Below, piece by piece: positions 8,978 to 17,114 of a DNA stretch of 64,000 nucleotides. Under the pieces are notes generated by a model. It saw nothing but the letters and a program-made list of their open reading frames with translations. It was not told where the DNA came from and searched no databases. Source of the stretch: Oleispirillum sp965228165 (GTDB taxonomy: Bacteria; Pseudomonadota; Alphaproteobacteria; Rhodospirillales; Rhodospirillaceae); NCBI GenBank assembly GCA_965228165.1, contig CBDDHB010000003.1, forward strand, positions 1,550,001 through 1,614,000. Direction: 5' to 3'. Within the stretch, counting starts at the first letter, position 1; every line of letters starts with the position of its first letter. A program made the translations under genes and the position numbers.

Positions 8978-10384
8978 ATGACCCTGACCGTGGCGATCGT
9001 GGGCCGGCCGAATGTCGGCAAGTCCACGCTGTTCAACCGTTTGACCGGCTCTCGCTCGGCGATCGTGCACGATCTGCCGGGGGTGACGCGCGACCGCCGC
9101 GAAGGCAACGCCCAGGTCGGCGATCTGTTCTTCCGGCTGGTCGATACCGCCGGTCTGGAGGATTCCAACGACCTGTCCACCACCGAAGGCCGGATGCGCG
9201 CCCAGACCGACACGGCGATCCGCCTGGCCGACGTGGTGATGATGCTGATCGACGCGCGCGCCGGGGTGACCCCCCTGGACGCCCACTTCGCCGACCTGCT
9301 GCGCCGTCAGTCCAAGCCGGTGATCCTGGTCGCCAACAAGTGCGAGGGCCGCGCCGGGCAACCCGGCATGTTCGAGGCGTTCGCCCTCGGCCTCGGCGAC
9401 CCGGTGGCGATCTCCGCCGAACACGGCGAGGGCATGGGCGATCTGTACGATGCCCTGCGTCCCTTCGCCGATGCCGCCGACCCGCCGGTCGCGGAGGAGG
9501 CCTTCCCGGACGAGGCACCCGCCGATCCCGAGGCCGCCGCCGCCGAGGAAGAAGCCCGTCTTGCCGCGCGGCCCCTGTCGCTGGCCATCGTCGGGCGCCC
9601 CAACGTCGGCAAGTCCACCCTGGTCAACCGACTTTTGGGCGAGGAACGCATGCTCACCGGGCCGGAGGCCGGGTTGACCCGCGACGCCATCGCCTCCCCC
9701 TGGGAATGGCGGGGGCGGTCCCTGGTGCTGGTGGACACCGCCGGTCTGCGCCGCAAGTCGCGGATCGAGGAAAGCCTGGAAAAGCTTTCCGCCCAGGACA
9801 CCCTGAACGCGGTGCGCATGGCCGCCGTGGTCGCCCTGGTGGTGGACGTCAACGGGATTCTCGACAAGCAGGACTTGACCATCACCCGCCATGTGGTGGA
9901 CGAAGGCCGCGCCCTGATCGTCGTGGTCAACAAATGGGACATCGCCACCGACAAGCCGGAGACCCTGGAGGTCCTGAAGGACAAGCTGGCCCACGCCCTG
10001 CCGCAGGTGCGCGGCATTCCGTTCGTGACGGTTTCGGCCCTGAAGGGGCACGGCATTGACCGGATGATGGAAACCGTGTTCAAGGTCTACGATCTGTGGA
10101 ACCGCCGTGTCCCCACCCGGCCCCTGAACGAATGGCTGAAGGAAATGACCGAACGCCATCCGCCGCCCTTGGGCAGCCTGGGCCGCCGCCTGCGGGTGCG
10201 TTACGTCACCCAGGTGAAGACCCGTCCGCCGACCTTCGTCGCTTTCGTCTCCCGCGCCGCCGACATGCCGGATTCCTATGCCCGGTATCTGGTCAACGGT
10301 CTGCGCGACGCCTTCGACCTGGAAGGCATTCCCATCCGGCTGCTTCTCCGCCAGGGTAAAAATCCCTACGCCGGAAAGGAATAG
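8978..10384 (+). CDS. der: Ribosome biogenesis GTPase Der (EngA)
   Basis: A 468-residue GTPase with two tandem G domains and a C-terminal KH-like domain. The first G1 loop is GRPNVGKSTLFN near residue 8 and the second GRPNVGKSTLVN near 210. DTAGLED and DTAGLRR are the two G3 elements; ANKCE and VNKWD are the G4 elements. Der acts in late 50S subunit assembly. The ATG at 8978 was preferred over an upstream TTG because translation then starts directly before the first G domain, as in other Der proteins. It closes the yfgM-bamB-der unit and is followed by a strong terminator. Confidence 0.97.
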   Translation: MTLTVAIVGRPNVGKSTLFNRLTGSRSAIVHDLPGVTRDRREGNAQVGDLFFRLVDTAGLEDSNDLSTTEGRMRAQTDTAIRLADVVMMLIDARAGVTPLDAHFADLLRRQSKPVILVANKCEGRAGQPGMFEAFALGLGDPVAISAEHGEGMGDLYDALRPFADAADPPVAEEAFPDEAPADPEAAAAEEEARLAARPLSLAIVGRPNVGKSTLVNRLLGEERMLTGPEAGLTRDAIASPWEWRGRSLVLVDTAGLRRKSRIEESLEKLSAQDTLNAVRMAAVVALVVDVNGILDKQDLTITRHVVDEGRALIVVVNKWDIATDKPETLEVLKDKLAHALPQVRGIPFVTVSALKGHGIDRMMETVFKVYDLWNRRVPTRPLNEWLKEMTERHPPPLGSLGRRLRVRYVTQVKTRPPTFVAFVSRAADMPDSYARYLVNGLRDAFDLEGIPIRLLLRQGKNPYAGKE

Positions 10385-10473
10385 GGAGAAGGGGGCGCGC
10401 TTTTTGCGGTTCCGGCGGCGCCCGGTCCCTTGGTTTCCGCTTGACTCCCCCGGGGTTTCCCGGCTTTTTTGCG

Positions 10474-10506
10474 CCCCGCTCCGGCATCGGAGCGGGGTTC
10501 GTCTTT
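10474..10506 (+). terminator. Rho-independent terminator after der
   Basis: Ten-base arms CCCCGCTCCG (10474-10483) and CGGAGCGGGG (10488-10497) form a perfect stem with a 4-base loop. A T-rich tail follows, ending in TCTTTT at 10501-10506. Confidence 0.85.
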
Positions 10507-10583
10507 TCCGGCCTTGGTGGGAAGGGATGAATCTTTATATTAATAATAATCAATAAAAAAGCAGCAAGAAGGACGGACACACG

Positions 10584-11945
10584 ATGCAGCCACGCGGCAA
10601 CTGGTCGTCGAAATTCGGATTCGTCATGGCGGCGGCCGGATCGGCGATCGGACTGGGCAATATCTGGAAATTCCCCTACGTCGCCGGAAAGAACGGCGGC
10701 GGAAGTTTTCTGCTGATCTATCTTCTGATCGTCGCCACCATCGGATTTTCCATCCTGATGGCGGAACTGGTGATCGGGCGGGCCACCCAGCGCAATCCGG
10801 TGGGGGCCCTGAAGCGGCTGAAGGTGCATTCCCTTTGGCCGATGATCGGCTATGTCGGCATTGCCACCGCCTTCGTCATCCTGTCGTTCTATGTGGTGGT
10901 GGCGGGATGGACTCTCGCCTATATCGGCAAAAGCGCGGCGGGGCTTCTTGCCACCGGTGACGGCGCGTCCCTGGGCGCGATGTTCGCCGGGTTCATCGCC
11001 GATCCGTTGCGGCCGGTGCTCTATGCCGGGGCGTTCACCGCCCTGACCGTGTTCGTGGTCATCGGTGGCGTCAACCGGGGGGTGGAACGGGCCAGCCGCA
11101 TCCTGATGCCCGCCCTGTTCGCCCTGATCCTGGTGCTGTGTGTCCGTTCCCTGACCCTGGACGGCGCCGCCGCGGGGTGGGACTTCTTCATTCGGCCGAA
11201 GTGGCAGGACGTTACCTTCCAGACGGTGATCGAGGCGCTGGGGCAGGCGTTCTTTTCCCTCTCCCTGGGGATGGGGACGATGATCACCTATGGCTCCTAT
11301 ATTTCGCGCGACGCCGACGTGGTGGAATCCGGGTTCTCGGTGGTCGGGCTCGACACCCTGATCGCGGTGCTGGCCGGAGTGATGATTCTGCCCGCCGTCT
11401 TCGCCTTCGGCATGGACCCCGGTCAGGGGCCGGGGCTGACCTTCGTCACCCTGCCACAGGTGTTCGCGCGGATGCCGGGGGGGCTGGTCTTCGGGCCGCT
11501 GTTCTTCGTTCTGCTGGCGATCGCCGCCTTGACCTCGTCGGTGTCGTTGCTGGAAGTGGTGACCGCCTATTTCGTCGATGAACTGGGGATGCGGCGATGC
11601 GGCGTGACCATCGTCTCCGGGGCGCTGGCCTTCGTTCTGTGCATCCCCTCGTCGCTGTCGCTGGGCGCGTGGAGCGGCTACACCCTGTTCGGCATGGGGT
11701 TTCTCGATCTCATGGACTTCCTGGCGACCAACCTGATGCTGCCGATCGGCGGCCTGGCGATCGCGGTGTTCGCCGGGTGGGTGGTTCCCGACCGGATGGT
11801 GCGCGAATTCGGCCTGGAGCGGCCGCGTCTGGCGGTTCTGGCCCGGATTTGGCTGGTTTTCCTGCGCTTCCTGGCGCCCCTGGCGATTTTTGTCGTGCTG
11901 CTCAACGGGCTGCCGTTCCTTGGGCCGTATCTGCCCTGGAACTGA
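10584..11945 (+). CDS. Sodium-dependent transporter, neurotransmitter:sodium symporter (SLC6) family
   Basis: A 453-residue polytopic protein with the NSS/LeuT signature in TM1, GSAIGLGNIWKFPYVAGKNG near 19-38, whose unwound part binds Na+ and substrate. About eleven to twelve hydrophobic segments follow. The family imports amino acids or related amines with Na+. An AT-rich stretch at about 10530-10560, unusual for this window, probably holds the promoter after the der terminator. The gene is convergent with a PuuR-like regulator, which could hint at amine-responsive control, but nothing in the sequence shows the substrate. Confidence 0.92.
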   Translation: MQPRGNWSSKFGFVMAAAGSAIGLGNIWKFPYVAGKNGGGSFLLIYLLIVATIGFSILMAELVIGRATQRNPVGALKRLKVHSLWPMIGYVGIATAFVILSFYVVVAGWTLAYIGKSAAGLLATGDGASLGAMFAGFIADPLRPVLYAGAFTALTVFVVIGGVNRGVERASRILMPALFALILVLCVRSLTLDGAAAGWDFFIRPKWQDVTFQTVIEALGQAFFSLSLGMGTMITYGSYISRDADVVESGFSVVGLDTLIAVLAGVMILPAVFAFGMDPGQGPGLTFVTLPQVFARMPGGLVFGPLFFVLLAIAALTSSVSLLEVVTAYFVDELGMRRCGVTIVSGALAFVLCIPSSLSLGAWSGYTLFGMGFLDLMDFLATNLMLPIGGLAIAVFAGWVVPDRMVREFGLERPRLAVLARIWLVFLRFLAPLAIFVVLLNGLPFLGPYLPWN

Positions 11946-11982
11946 CCCGATCGGGGGCCGGGGAAACCCGGCCCTTGCCGCA

Positions 11983-12549
11983 TCACAGATACGGCGGGGT
12001 GCAGGCGGAGACGATGGTGCAGGGCTGGTCGAAGGGGTTGCGAAAGCGGTGCGGCTGGCGGCTGTCGAACAGATAGGAATCGCCAGGGCCGAGGATGTAT
12101 TTGTCGTCCTCGACGGTGAGTTCGAACCGTCCGGAGATGACGATGCCGCCTTCGTGTCCGTCGTGTTGCAGCATCGAGCGCCCGGTATCCGCGCCGGGCT
12201 GGTAGGTCTCGAACAGGATTTGCAGCTGATGCTTGGCGGCGTCGCCGACCTGACGGAAGGAGATCGCGCCCTCGCTCTTGCGCTCGATCTCGCAGGCGAT
12301 TTCGACCAGTTCGTCGCGACCGAAGACGATGCGTTCGGCGGCGGGGATTTCCTGGCTGAAGAACTCCGACAGGGTCATCGGGATGCCTTCCAGCACCTTG
12401 CGCAGGCTGGCGACCGAGGGGCTGTTGCGGTTCTGTTCGATCAGAGAGATGGTGCCGTTGGTGACGCCGGCGCGGCGCGCCAGTTCGCGCTGCGACAGAC
12501 CGGTCGCCTCGCGCACCGCCTTGAGCCGCGTCCCGACGTCGAAATCCAT
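11983..12549 (-). CDS. XRE-family transcriptional regulator with cupin domain (PuuR-like)
   Basis: A 188-residue regulator. The N-terminal helix-turn-helix spans about residues 5-60 (LKAVREATGLSQRELARRAG then TNGTISLIEQNRNSP). The C-terminal cupin barrel at about 105-185 contains the conserved YILGPGDSYLFDSRQPHRF stretch. This architecture matches PuuR, the repressor of putrescine utilisation, and related amino-acid catabolism regulators. The ATG at 12549 was chosen because AGGGGGA precedes it at a good distance; an upstream GTG at 12564 would lie before this ribosome site. It is divergent from panE and convergent with the SLC6-type transporter. Confidence 0.9.
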   Translation of the reverse strand: MDFDVGTRLKAVREATGLSQRELARRAGVTNGTISLIEQNRNSPSVASLRKVLEGIPMTLSEFFSQEIPAAERIVFGRDELVEIACEIERKSEGAISFRQVGDAAKHQLQILFETYQPGADTGRSMLQHDGHEGGIVISGRFELTVEDDKYILGPGDSYLFDSRQPHRFRNPFDQPCTIVSACTPPYL

Positions 12550-12671
12550 CGCTTCCCCCTGCACTTAACCCGGCTCCATCTTAGGGCAAACGGGGTCGCG
12601 GTCCAGTCCGAACTTGGCTTTTTCCCAGGCCCGGCATAGGCTGATTCCCTGAACGACAAGCGGAGGCGGAG

Positions 12672-13598
12672 ATGCGGATTCTGGTGGTCGGAGTGGGCGG
12701 CATCGGCGGCTATTTCGGCGGACGCCTGGCGCAGGCGGAGCGTGACGTCACCTTCCTGGTGCGCCCGGCGCGCGCGGCGCGTCTGGCGAAGACCGGGCTG
12801 TGCATCGAAAGCCCGCACGGGAACTATCGCGATCCCAAGCCCGCGCTGGTCACCGCGGATGCGCTGGACCGGCACTACGACCTGATCCTGTTGAGTTGCA
12901 AGGCCTATGACCTTGCCCCGGCGATCGAGTCCTTCGCCCCGGCGGTGGGGCCGGATACCCTGATCCTGCCGCTGTTGAACGGCATGGACCACATCGACGC
13001 CCTGGACGCCCGGTTCGGCCGGGAGAAGGTTTTGGGCGGGCTGTGCCAGATTTCCGCGGGCCTCGACGACGAGGGCCGCATCCTGCACTTCAACGACGTG
13101 CACAATCTGGTCTTCGGCGACCGCGACGACGCGGACTCGGCGCGCATCCGGGCGGTGGAACGGGCGTTTTCCGGCGCCGTTTTCACCCCGCGCAAGAGCC
13201 TCGATATCGTGCGCGAGATGTGGGACAAGTGGGTCTTCATCGCGGTCTGCGCGGGCATCACCTGCCTGATGCGGTCGGCGGTTTGCGACATCATCCAAGG
13301 CGGCGGCGCGGGGGTGATCGCCGCCCTGTTCGACGAGTGCGCGGCGATTGCGGCGGCCAACGGCTTCCCGCCGGGCGATGCCCTGGAGAAGCAGCGCGAG
13401 ACCTTCCTGCTGTCGCCCAAATCGACGATCATGGCGTCGATGCTGCGCGACGTGGAACGCGGCCAGGCGACCGAAGGCGAGCACATTCTGGGGGCGCTTT
13501 TGAACCGCGCCAAGCGGGTGGAGGACGCGCCGATCCTCAACCTCGCGGTGGTTCATTTGCGGGCCTACGCGGCGCGGCGGATGCGCGAGCGGGACTGA
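12672..13598 (+). CDS. 2-dehydropantoate 2-reductase (ketopantoate reductase family)
   Basis: A 308-residue NADPH-dependent reductase of the PanE/ApbA family. The N-terminal Rossmann motif is VVGVGGIGGYFGGRLA near residues 5-20. A conserved lysine follows in LLSCKAYD near 74, and the C-terminal helical domain carries EMWDKWVFIA near 180. PanE makes pantoate for coenzyme A, but many paralogues act on other 2-keto acids and the gene stands alone here, so panE is not asserted. GGAG lies upstream of the ATG. Confidence 0.87.
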   Translation: MRILVVGVGGIGGYFGGRLAQAERDVTFLVRPARAARLAKTGLCIESPHGNYRDPKPALVTADALDRHYDLILLSCKAYDLAPAIESFAPAVGPDTLILPLLNGMDHIDALDARFGREKVLGGLCQISAGLDDEGRILHFNDVHNLVFGDRDDADSARIRAVERAFSGAVFTPRKSLDIVREMWDKWVFIAVCAGITCLMRSAVCDIIQGGGAGVIAALFDECAAIAAANGFPPGDALEKQRETFLLSPKSTIMASMLRDVERGQATEGEHILGALLNRAKRVEDAPILNLAVVHLRAYAARRMRERD

Positions 13599-13685
13599 CG
13601 CGCCGGTTTGTCGGGACCCGTCCTTTGTGCTAGCCTCGCGCGGTCGAGGGATTATAAAACGCGTATCGCGTGAGGGGATCGAGGG

Positions 13686-14465
13686 ATGAAGGGGATCGTG
13701 CTCGCCGGAGGCAGCGGGACGCAGCTGCATCCGGTGACTCAGGTGGTCAGCAAGCAGCTGTTGCCCATTTACAACAAACCGTTGATATTCTTTCCGCTGT
13801 CCACCCTTATGCTGGCCGGAATCCGCGAGGTGCTGCTGATCACCACGCCGACCGACCAGCCGTTGTTCCGCCGTCTGCTGGGCGACGGTTCGCGCTGGGG
13901 CATTTCCATCGCGTACGCGGCGCAGCCGTCTCCGGACGGGCTGGCGCAGGCCTTCCTGATCGGTCGGAAGTTCATCGGCGATCAGCCCTGCGCCCTGATC
14001 CTGGGGGACAATATCTTCTATGGCCACGGCCTGATCGAGATTCTGGCGCAGTCCACCGCGCTGACCAGCGGGGCGCGGGTCTTCGCCTATTGGGTGTCCG
14101 ATCCGGAACGCTACGGCGCGGTCGATATCGCCGCCGGCCTCAAGCCCTCGGCGCGCGGCGAACTGGAAATTACCGACGTCAACGCCGCCTATCTGGCGGA
14201 CGGCGCGCTCGACGTGGTGAAGCTGGGGCGCGGCTTCGCCTGGCTGGACACCGGCACCCACGAAAGCCTGCTGCACGCGACCCAGTTCGTCCATTCGGTG
14301 CAGTCGCGCCAGGGGTTGCAGGTCGCCTGTCTGGAGGAAATTGCCTTCCGCAAGGGCTTTATCGACGCCGAGCAGTTGCAGCGGCTGGCCGACGAAGGTC
14401 CCGCCTGTCTGTCGGCCTATCTGCGCCGGGTTCTCTCCGAAAGGGACCTGCGGTGTCCGATATGA
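13686..14465 (+). CDS. rfbA: Glucose-1-phosphate thymidylyltransferase (RfbA/RmlA) with internal deletion, probably inactive
   Basis: The 259-residue product is colinear with RfbA over almost its whole length: SKQLLPIYNKP near 22, QPSPDGLAQAF near 79, LGDNIFYGH near 106 and WLDTGTHESL near 195. Usual RfbA length is about 290. After DPERYGA at about residue 142 the sequence jumps straight to VDIAAGLKPSARGELEITD. About 35 residues normally found there, including the EEKP substrate-binding motif and the YAVTGLYFYD strand, are absent, yet the frame continues. In addition, the nucleotide-binding motif GGSGTRL reads GGSGTQL, so the conserved arginine is lost. The enzyme normally makes dTDP-glucose for rhamnose synthesis. 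rfbB and rfbD are not in the window. Confidence 0.88.
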   Translation: MKGIVLAGGSGTQLHPVTQVVSKQLLPIYNKPLIFFPLSTLMLAGIREVLLITTPTDQPLFRRLLGDGSRWGISIAYAAQPSPDGLAQAFLIGRKFIGDQPCALILGDNIFYGHGLIEILAQSTALTSGARVFAYWVSDPERYGAVDIAAGLKPSARGELEITDVNAAYLADGALDVVKLGRGFAWLDTGTHESLLHATQFVHSVQSRQGLQVACLEEIAFRKGFIDAEQLQRLADEGPACLSAYLRRVLSERDLRCPI

Positions 14466-15380
14466 ACGCCGGAGGGGACGATTTCGCCGCGCGGGTCGGC
14501 GCGGTGGTGGTCGCCTACAACAGTGGCGCGGTGCTGAAGACCAGCCTGCCGCCCTTGTCCGGTCTGGCGCGGGTGGTGGTGGTCGATAACGCCAGCGCCG
14601 ACGACAGCGTCGCCGTCGCGCGCGCCGTCCTGCCCGGGGTCGAGGTGGTGGAAAACCGGGTCAACCTGGGCTACGGCAATGGCGGCAATTGCGGTCTGGC
14701 GCGCCTGGATACCGAATTCGCCCTGCTGGTCAATCCCGATGCGGTGCTGGAACCCGATGTCGTCCGCCGGTTGGTGGAGGCCGCCGACCGCTATCCCGAC
14801 GCGGCGATCCTGGGCCCGGCGCTGCTGACCCCCGAGGGCAAGGTGGAACTTTCCCACAATCTCGGTTTGTTCGAGCAGGTGGGCAACCGCAAACGCGCCG
14901 ATGCCGATCTGACGCCGGAGGGTGACCTCTGCGCCGGGTTCGTCTCCGGCGCGGTGATGCTGCTCCGGATGTCGGCGGTCGCCCGCTTCGGCGGCTTCGA
15001 CCCCGACATCTTCCTGTTCTACGAGGATACCGAGCTGTGCCTGCGCGCCACCCGCGCCGGGTGGTCCCTGGTGCATGTGCCGGAGGCGCGGGTGATGCAC
15101 GCGGGCGGCGGTTCGTCGCGGCCCAATCCCCGCATCGATCGTCTGAAGCAGTGGCACATGGCGTGGTCGCGGCTGCACGTCGAACGCAAATACCATGGAC
15201 GCGTCGCGCCTTTGGCGCTGCCGCTTCTGTTGCGCCATGGGGCGAAGGCGCTGGGCTATGGCCTGATCCTGCGCCGCGCGGTTCTGGGGAACCTGGGCCT
15301 TCCTGGCGGGAAAACCCGCCTGCGACGCGGCGGTGCGCGGCGCCAGGGTGGCGCTGCCCGCGTCGGAGAGTCCGCGATGA
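14462..15380 (+). CDS. GT2-family glycosyltransferase (rhamnosyltransferase-like), frameshifted near its 3' end
   Basis: A GT-A fold glycosyltransferase of family 2. VVVAYNSG is near residue 14, VVVDNASADDS near 40, NPDAVLEPD near 93 (carrying the acidic metal-site region) and LFYEDTELCLRATRAGW near 185. It resembles enzymes that add rhamnose to surface polysaccharides. It overlaps rfbA by 4 bases. As read, no stop separates it from rfbC: the frame runs on to 15943. In the neighbouring frame, just after about 15289, the sequence gives WAFLAGKPACDAAV and ends at TGA 15378-15380, overlapping the rfbC ATG. A one-base insertion near 15286-15293 (GGGG or CC) therefore best explains the apparent fusion. 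Confidence 0.8.
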
Positions 15381-15943
15381 AGGCGATTCCCACCGCGATT
15401 CCCGGCGTGCTGCTGGTCGAACCCGACCGCTTCGGCGACGAACGGGGGTTCTTTTCCGAGACCTATAATCGCAGGCAATGGCGGGCGGCGGGGATCGACG
15501 CCGACTTCGTGATGGACACCCATTCCGGTTCCGCCGCCAGGGGCACGGTGCGCGGTCTGCATTTCCAAGCGCCGCCCCATGCCCAGGCCAAGCTGGTGCG
15601 GGTGGCGCGGGGCGCAATTCTTGACGTCGCGGTGGACCTGCGCCGCGCTTCCCCCACTTTCGGGCGGTACGTCGCGGTCGAGTTGAGCGCCGGGAACGGG
15701 CGGCAGTTGTACATTCCGGTGGGGTTCGCCCACGGTTTTTGCACCCTCTCCGATGCCGTCGAAGTGCTCTACAAGCTGTCCGCCGATTATGCGCCGGAGG
15801 CCGAGGCCGGTGTCGCCTGGGACGATCCCTCCCTGGGGATTCCCTGGCCGGTGGGGCGGGAGGATGCGGTCCTGTCCGCCAAGGATGCCCACCTGCCGCG
15901 TCTGGCCGATGCGGTGATTCCGGATTTCCCCTGGCGGGATTAA
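15377..15943 (+). CDS. rfbC: dTDP-4-dehydrorhamnose 3,5-epimerase
   Basis: A 188-residue cupin-fold epimerase that converts dTDP-4-keto-6-deoxyglucose to dTDP-4-keto-rhamnose. GDERGFFSETYN is near residue 22, TVRGLHFQ near 58 (holding the catalytic histidine), DVAVDLRRASPTFG near 83, PVGFAHGFC near 115 and WDDPSLGIPWP near 153. It appears complete. The ATG at 15377 has GGAG eight bases upstream and would normally overlap the GT2 stop. In the present sequence the same frame is open from 14462, so the product could also be made as a GT2-RfbC fusion of 493 residues. Confidence 0.92.
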   Translation: MKAIPTAIPGVLLVEPDRFGDERGFFSETYNRRQWRAAGIDADFVMDTHSGSAARGTVRGLHFQAPPHAQAKLVRVARGAILDVAVDLRRASPTFGRYVAVELSAGNGRQLYIPVGFAHGFCTLSDAVEVLYKLSADYAPEAEAGVAWDDPSLGIPWPVGREDAVLSAKDAHLPRLADAVIPDFPWRD

Positions 15944-15977
15944 TCCGCCCCAAATCATGCCTCCCCGAATTGACAGG

Positions 15978-16002
15978 GGATGGGTTTTGTGCCCATCCTT
16001 TT
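15978..16002 (+). terminator. Rho-independent terminator after rfbC
   Basis: Arms GGATGGG (15978-15984) and CCCATCC (15992-15998) enclose a 7-base loop, and TTTTG follows. It separates the dTDP-sugar genes from the ABC transporter operon. Confidence 0.75.
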
Positions 16003-16059
16003 GTTTCAGTTTTGTGACATTCCGAGGCTTTTCAAAAAGACGACAAAAGGGGTGGAACC

Positions 16060-17052
16060 ATGCGTTTAAGCAAGCTTGCGTCCGTGTGCGCCGGGCTTCT
16101 GATCGCCGGCGTCGTGTCCGGCAGCGCCCATGCCGAACAGAAGCTGTTCGTCTATACGTCGATGAAGGAGTCGCTGATCGGCGGACTGAAGACCGCCTTC
16201 CAGAAGAAGCATCCCGAGATCAAGATGGATCACCAGTCCGCGGGCGCGGGCAAGCTGATGGCGAAAATCGCCGCCGAGCGCGAATCGGGAAAAATTCTCG
16301 CCGACGTTCTGTGGACCTCGGAAGTCCCGGATTTCTACCAACTGAAGAAGGACGGCCTGCTGCTGCCCTATGTCTCGCCCGAGGTGAAGGCGGCGGTCAA
16401 TCCGCTGCCGGACTACGACGGTTCGTTCACCGCGGCGCGCCTGGGAACTCTCGGCATCGCCTATAACACCCGCTTCGTCAAGGAGCCGCCGAAGGCCTGG
16501 TCCGATCTGACCAAGCCCGCCTATAAGAACGCTTTCGGCGTCGCCAATCCGGCGCTGTCGGGCACCGCCTACATGTCGGTGGCGCTGCTGTCCAAGACCT
16601 TCGGCTGGGAGTTCTTCGAGGGTCTGCGCAAGAACGGCGCGAAGATGGGCAAGGGCTCCGGCCAGGTGGTGGACGACACCGCTTCGGGCGATCTGGTGGC
16701 CAGCCTGGGCGTCGATTACATCACCCTGGACAAGGTCGGCAAGGGCGCCACCCTGGGCCTCGCCTATCCGCCGGAAGTGCTGGTCATCCCCAGCCCGGTG
16801 GCGATCTTCAAGAACAGCCCCAACGTCGACGCGGCGAAGAAGTTCGTCGATTTCCTGCTGTCCCAGGAAGGGCAGACGATCATCGCCCGCAACGGCACCC
16901 TGCCGGTGCGTACCGACGTGACGGTGCCCGCCGAGTTCGGTCTGCCGCCGGTCGCCGACGCGGTGAAGCGCTCGATCAAGGTCGACTATCCGGCGCTGAT
17001 CGCCGAGAAGGAAGCCACGGTCAAGAAATTCACCGAGATCATGCAGAAGTAA
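16060..17052 (+). CDS. ABC transporter periplasmic substrate-binding protein (FbpA/AfuA/PhnS-like)
   Basis: A 330-residue secreted binding protein with a Sec signal peptide of about 25 residues ending GSAHA. The mature protein starts KLFVYTSMKESLIGGLKTAF, typical of extracellular solute-binding proteins related to ferric-iron, hexose-phosphate and 2-aminoethylphosphonate receptors. The adjacent tyrosine pair that binds iron in FbpA is not visible, and the YPPEVLVIPSPVAIFKNSPN segment resembles the phosphorylated-compound group more. The substrate is therefore left open. It is the first gene of a four-gene importer operon, and a hairpin follows its stop. Confidence 0.88.
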   Translation: MRLSKLASVCAGLLIAGVVSGSAHAEQKLFVYTSMKESLIGGLKTAFQKKHPEIKMDHQSAGAGKLMAKIAAERESGKILADVLWTSEVPDFYQLKKDGLLLPYVSPEVKAAVNPLPDYDGSFTAARLGTLGIAYNTRFVKEPPKAWSDLTKPAYKNAFGVANPALSGTAYMSVALLSKTFGWEFFEGLRKNGAKMGKGSGQVVDDTASGDLVASLGVDYITLDKVGKGATLGLAYPPEVLVIPSPVAIFKNSPNVDAAKKFVDFLLSQEGQTIIARNGTLPVRTDVTVPAEFGLPPVADAVKRSIKVDYPALIAEKEATVKKFTEIMQK

Positions 17053-17073
17053 TCCTGTTTTCCGTCTGACAAC

Positions 17074-17095
17074 GGGGCGGCGGTGACGCCGCCCC
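17074..17095 (+). other. Intercistronic stem-loop after the binding-protein gene
   Basis: GGGGCGGCG (17074-17082) and CGCCGCCCC (17087-17095) form a perfect 9-bp stem with a 4-base loop. No T-run follows. Such hairpins after a binding-protein gene commonly protect its mRNA or lower downstream expression; that role is inferred. Confidence 0.6.
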
Positions 17096-17114
17096 GCGCG
17101 GGAGGTGTTGTCCC

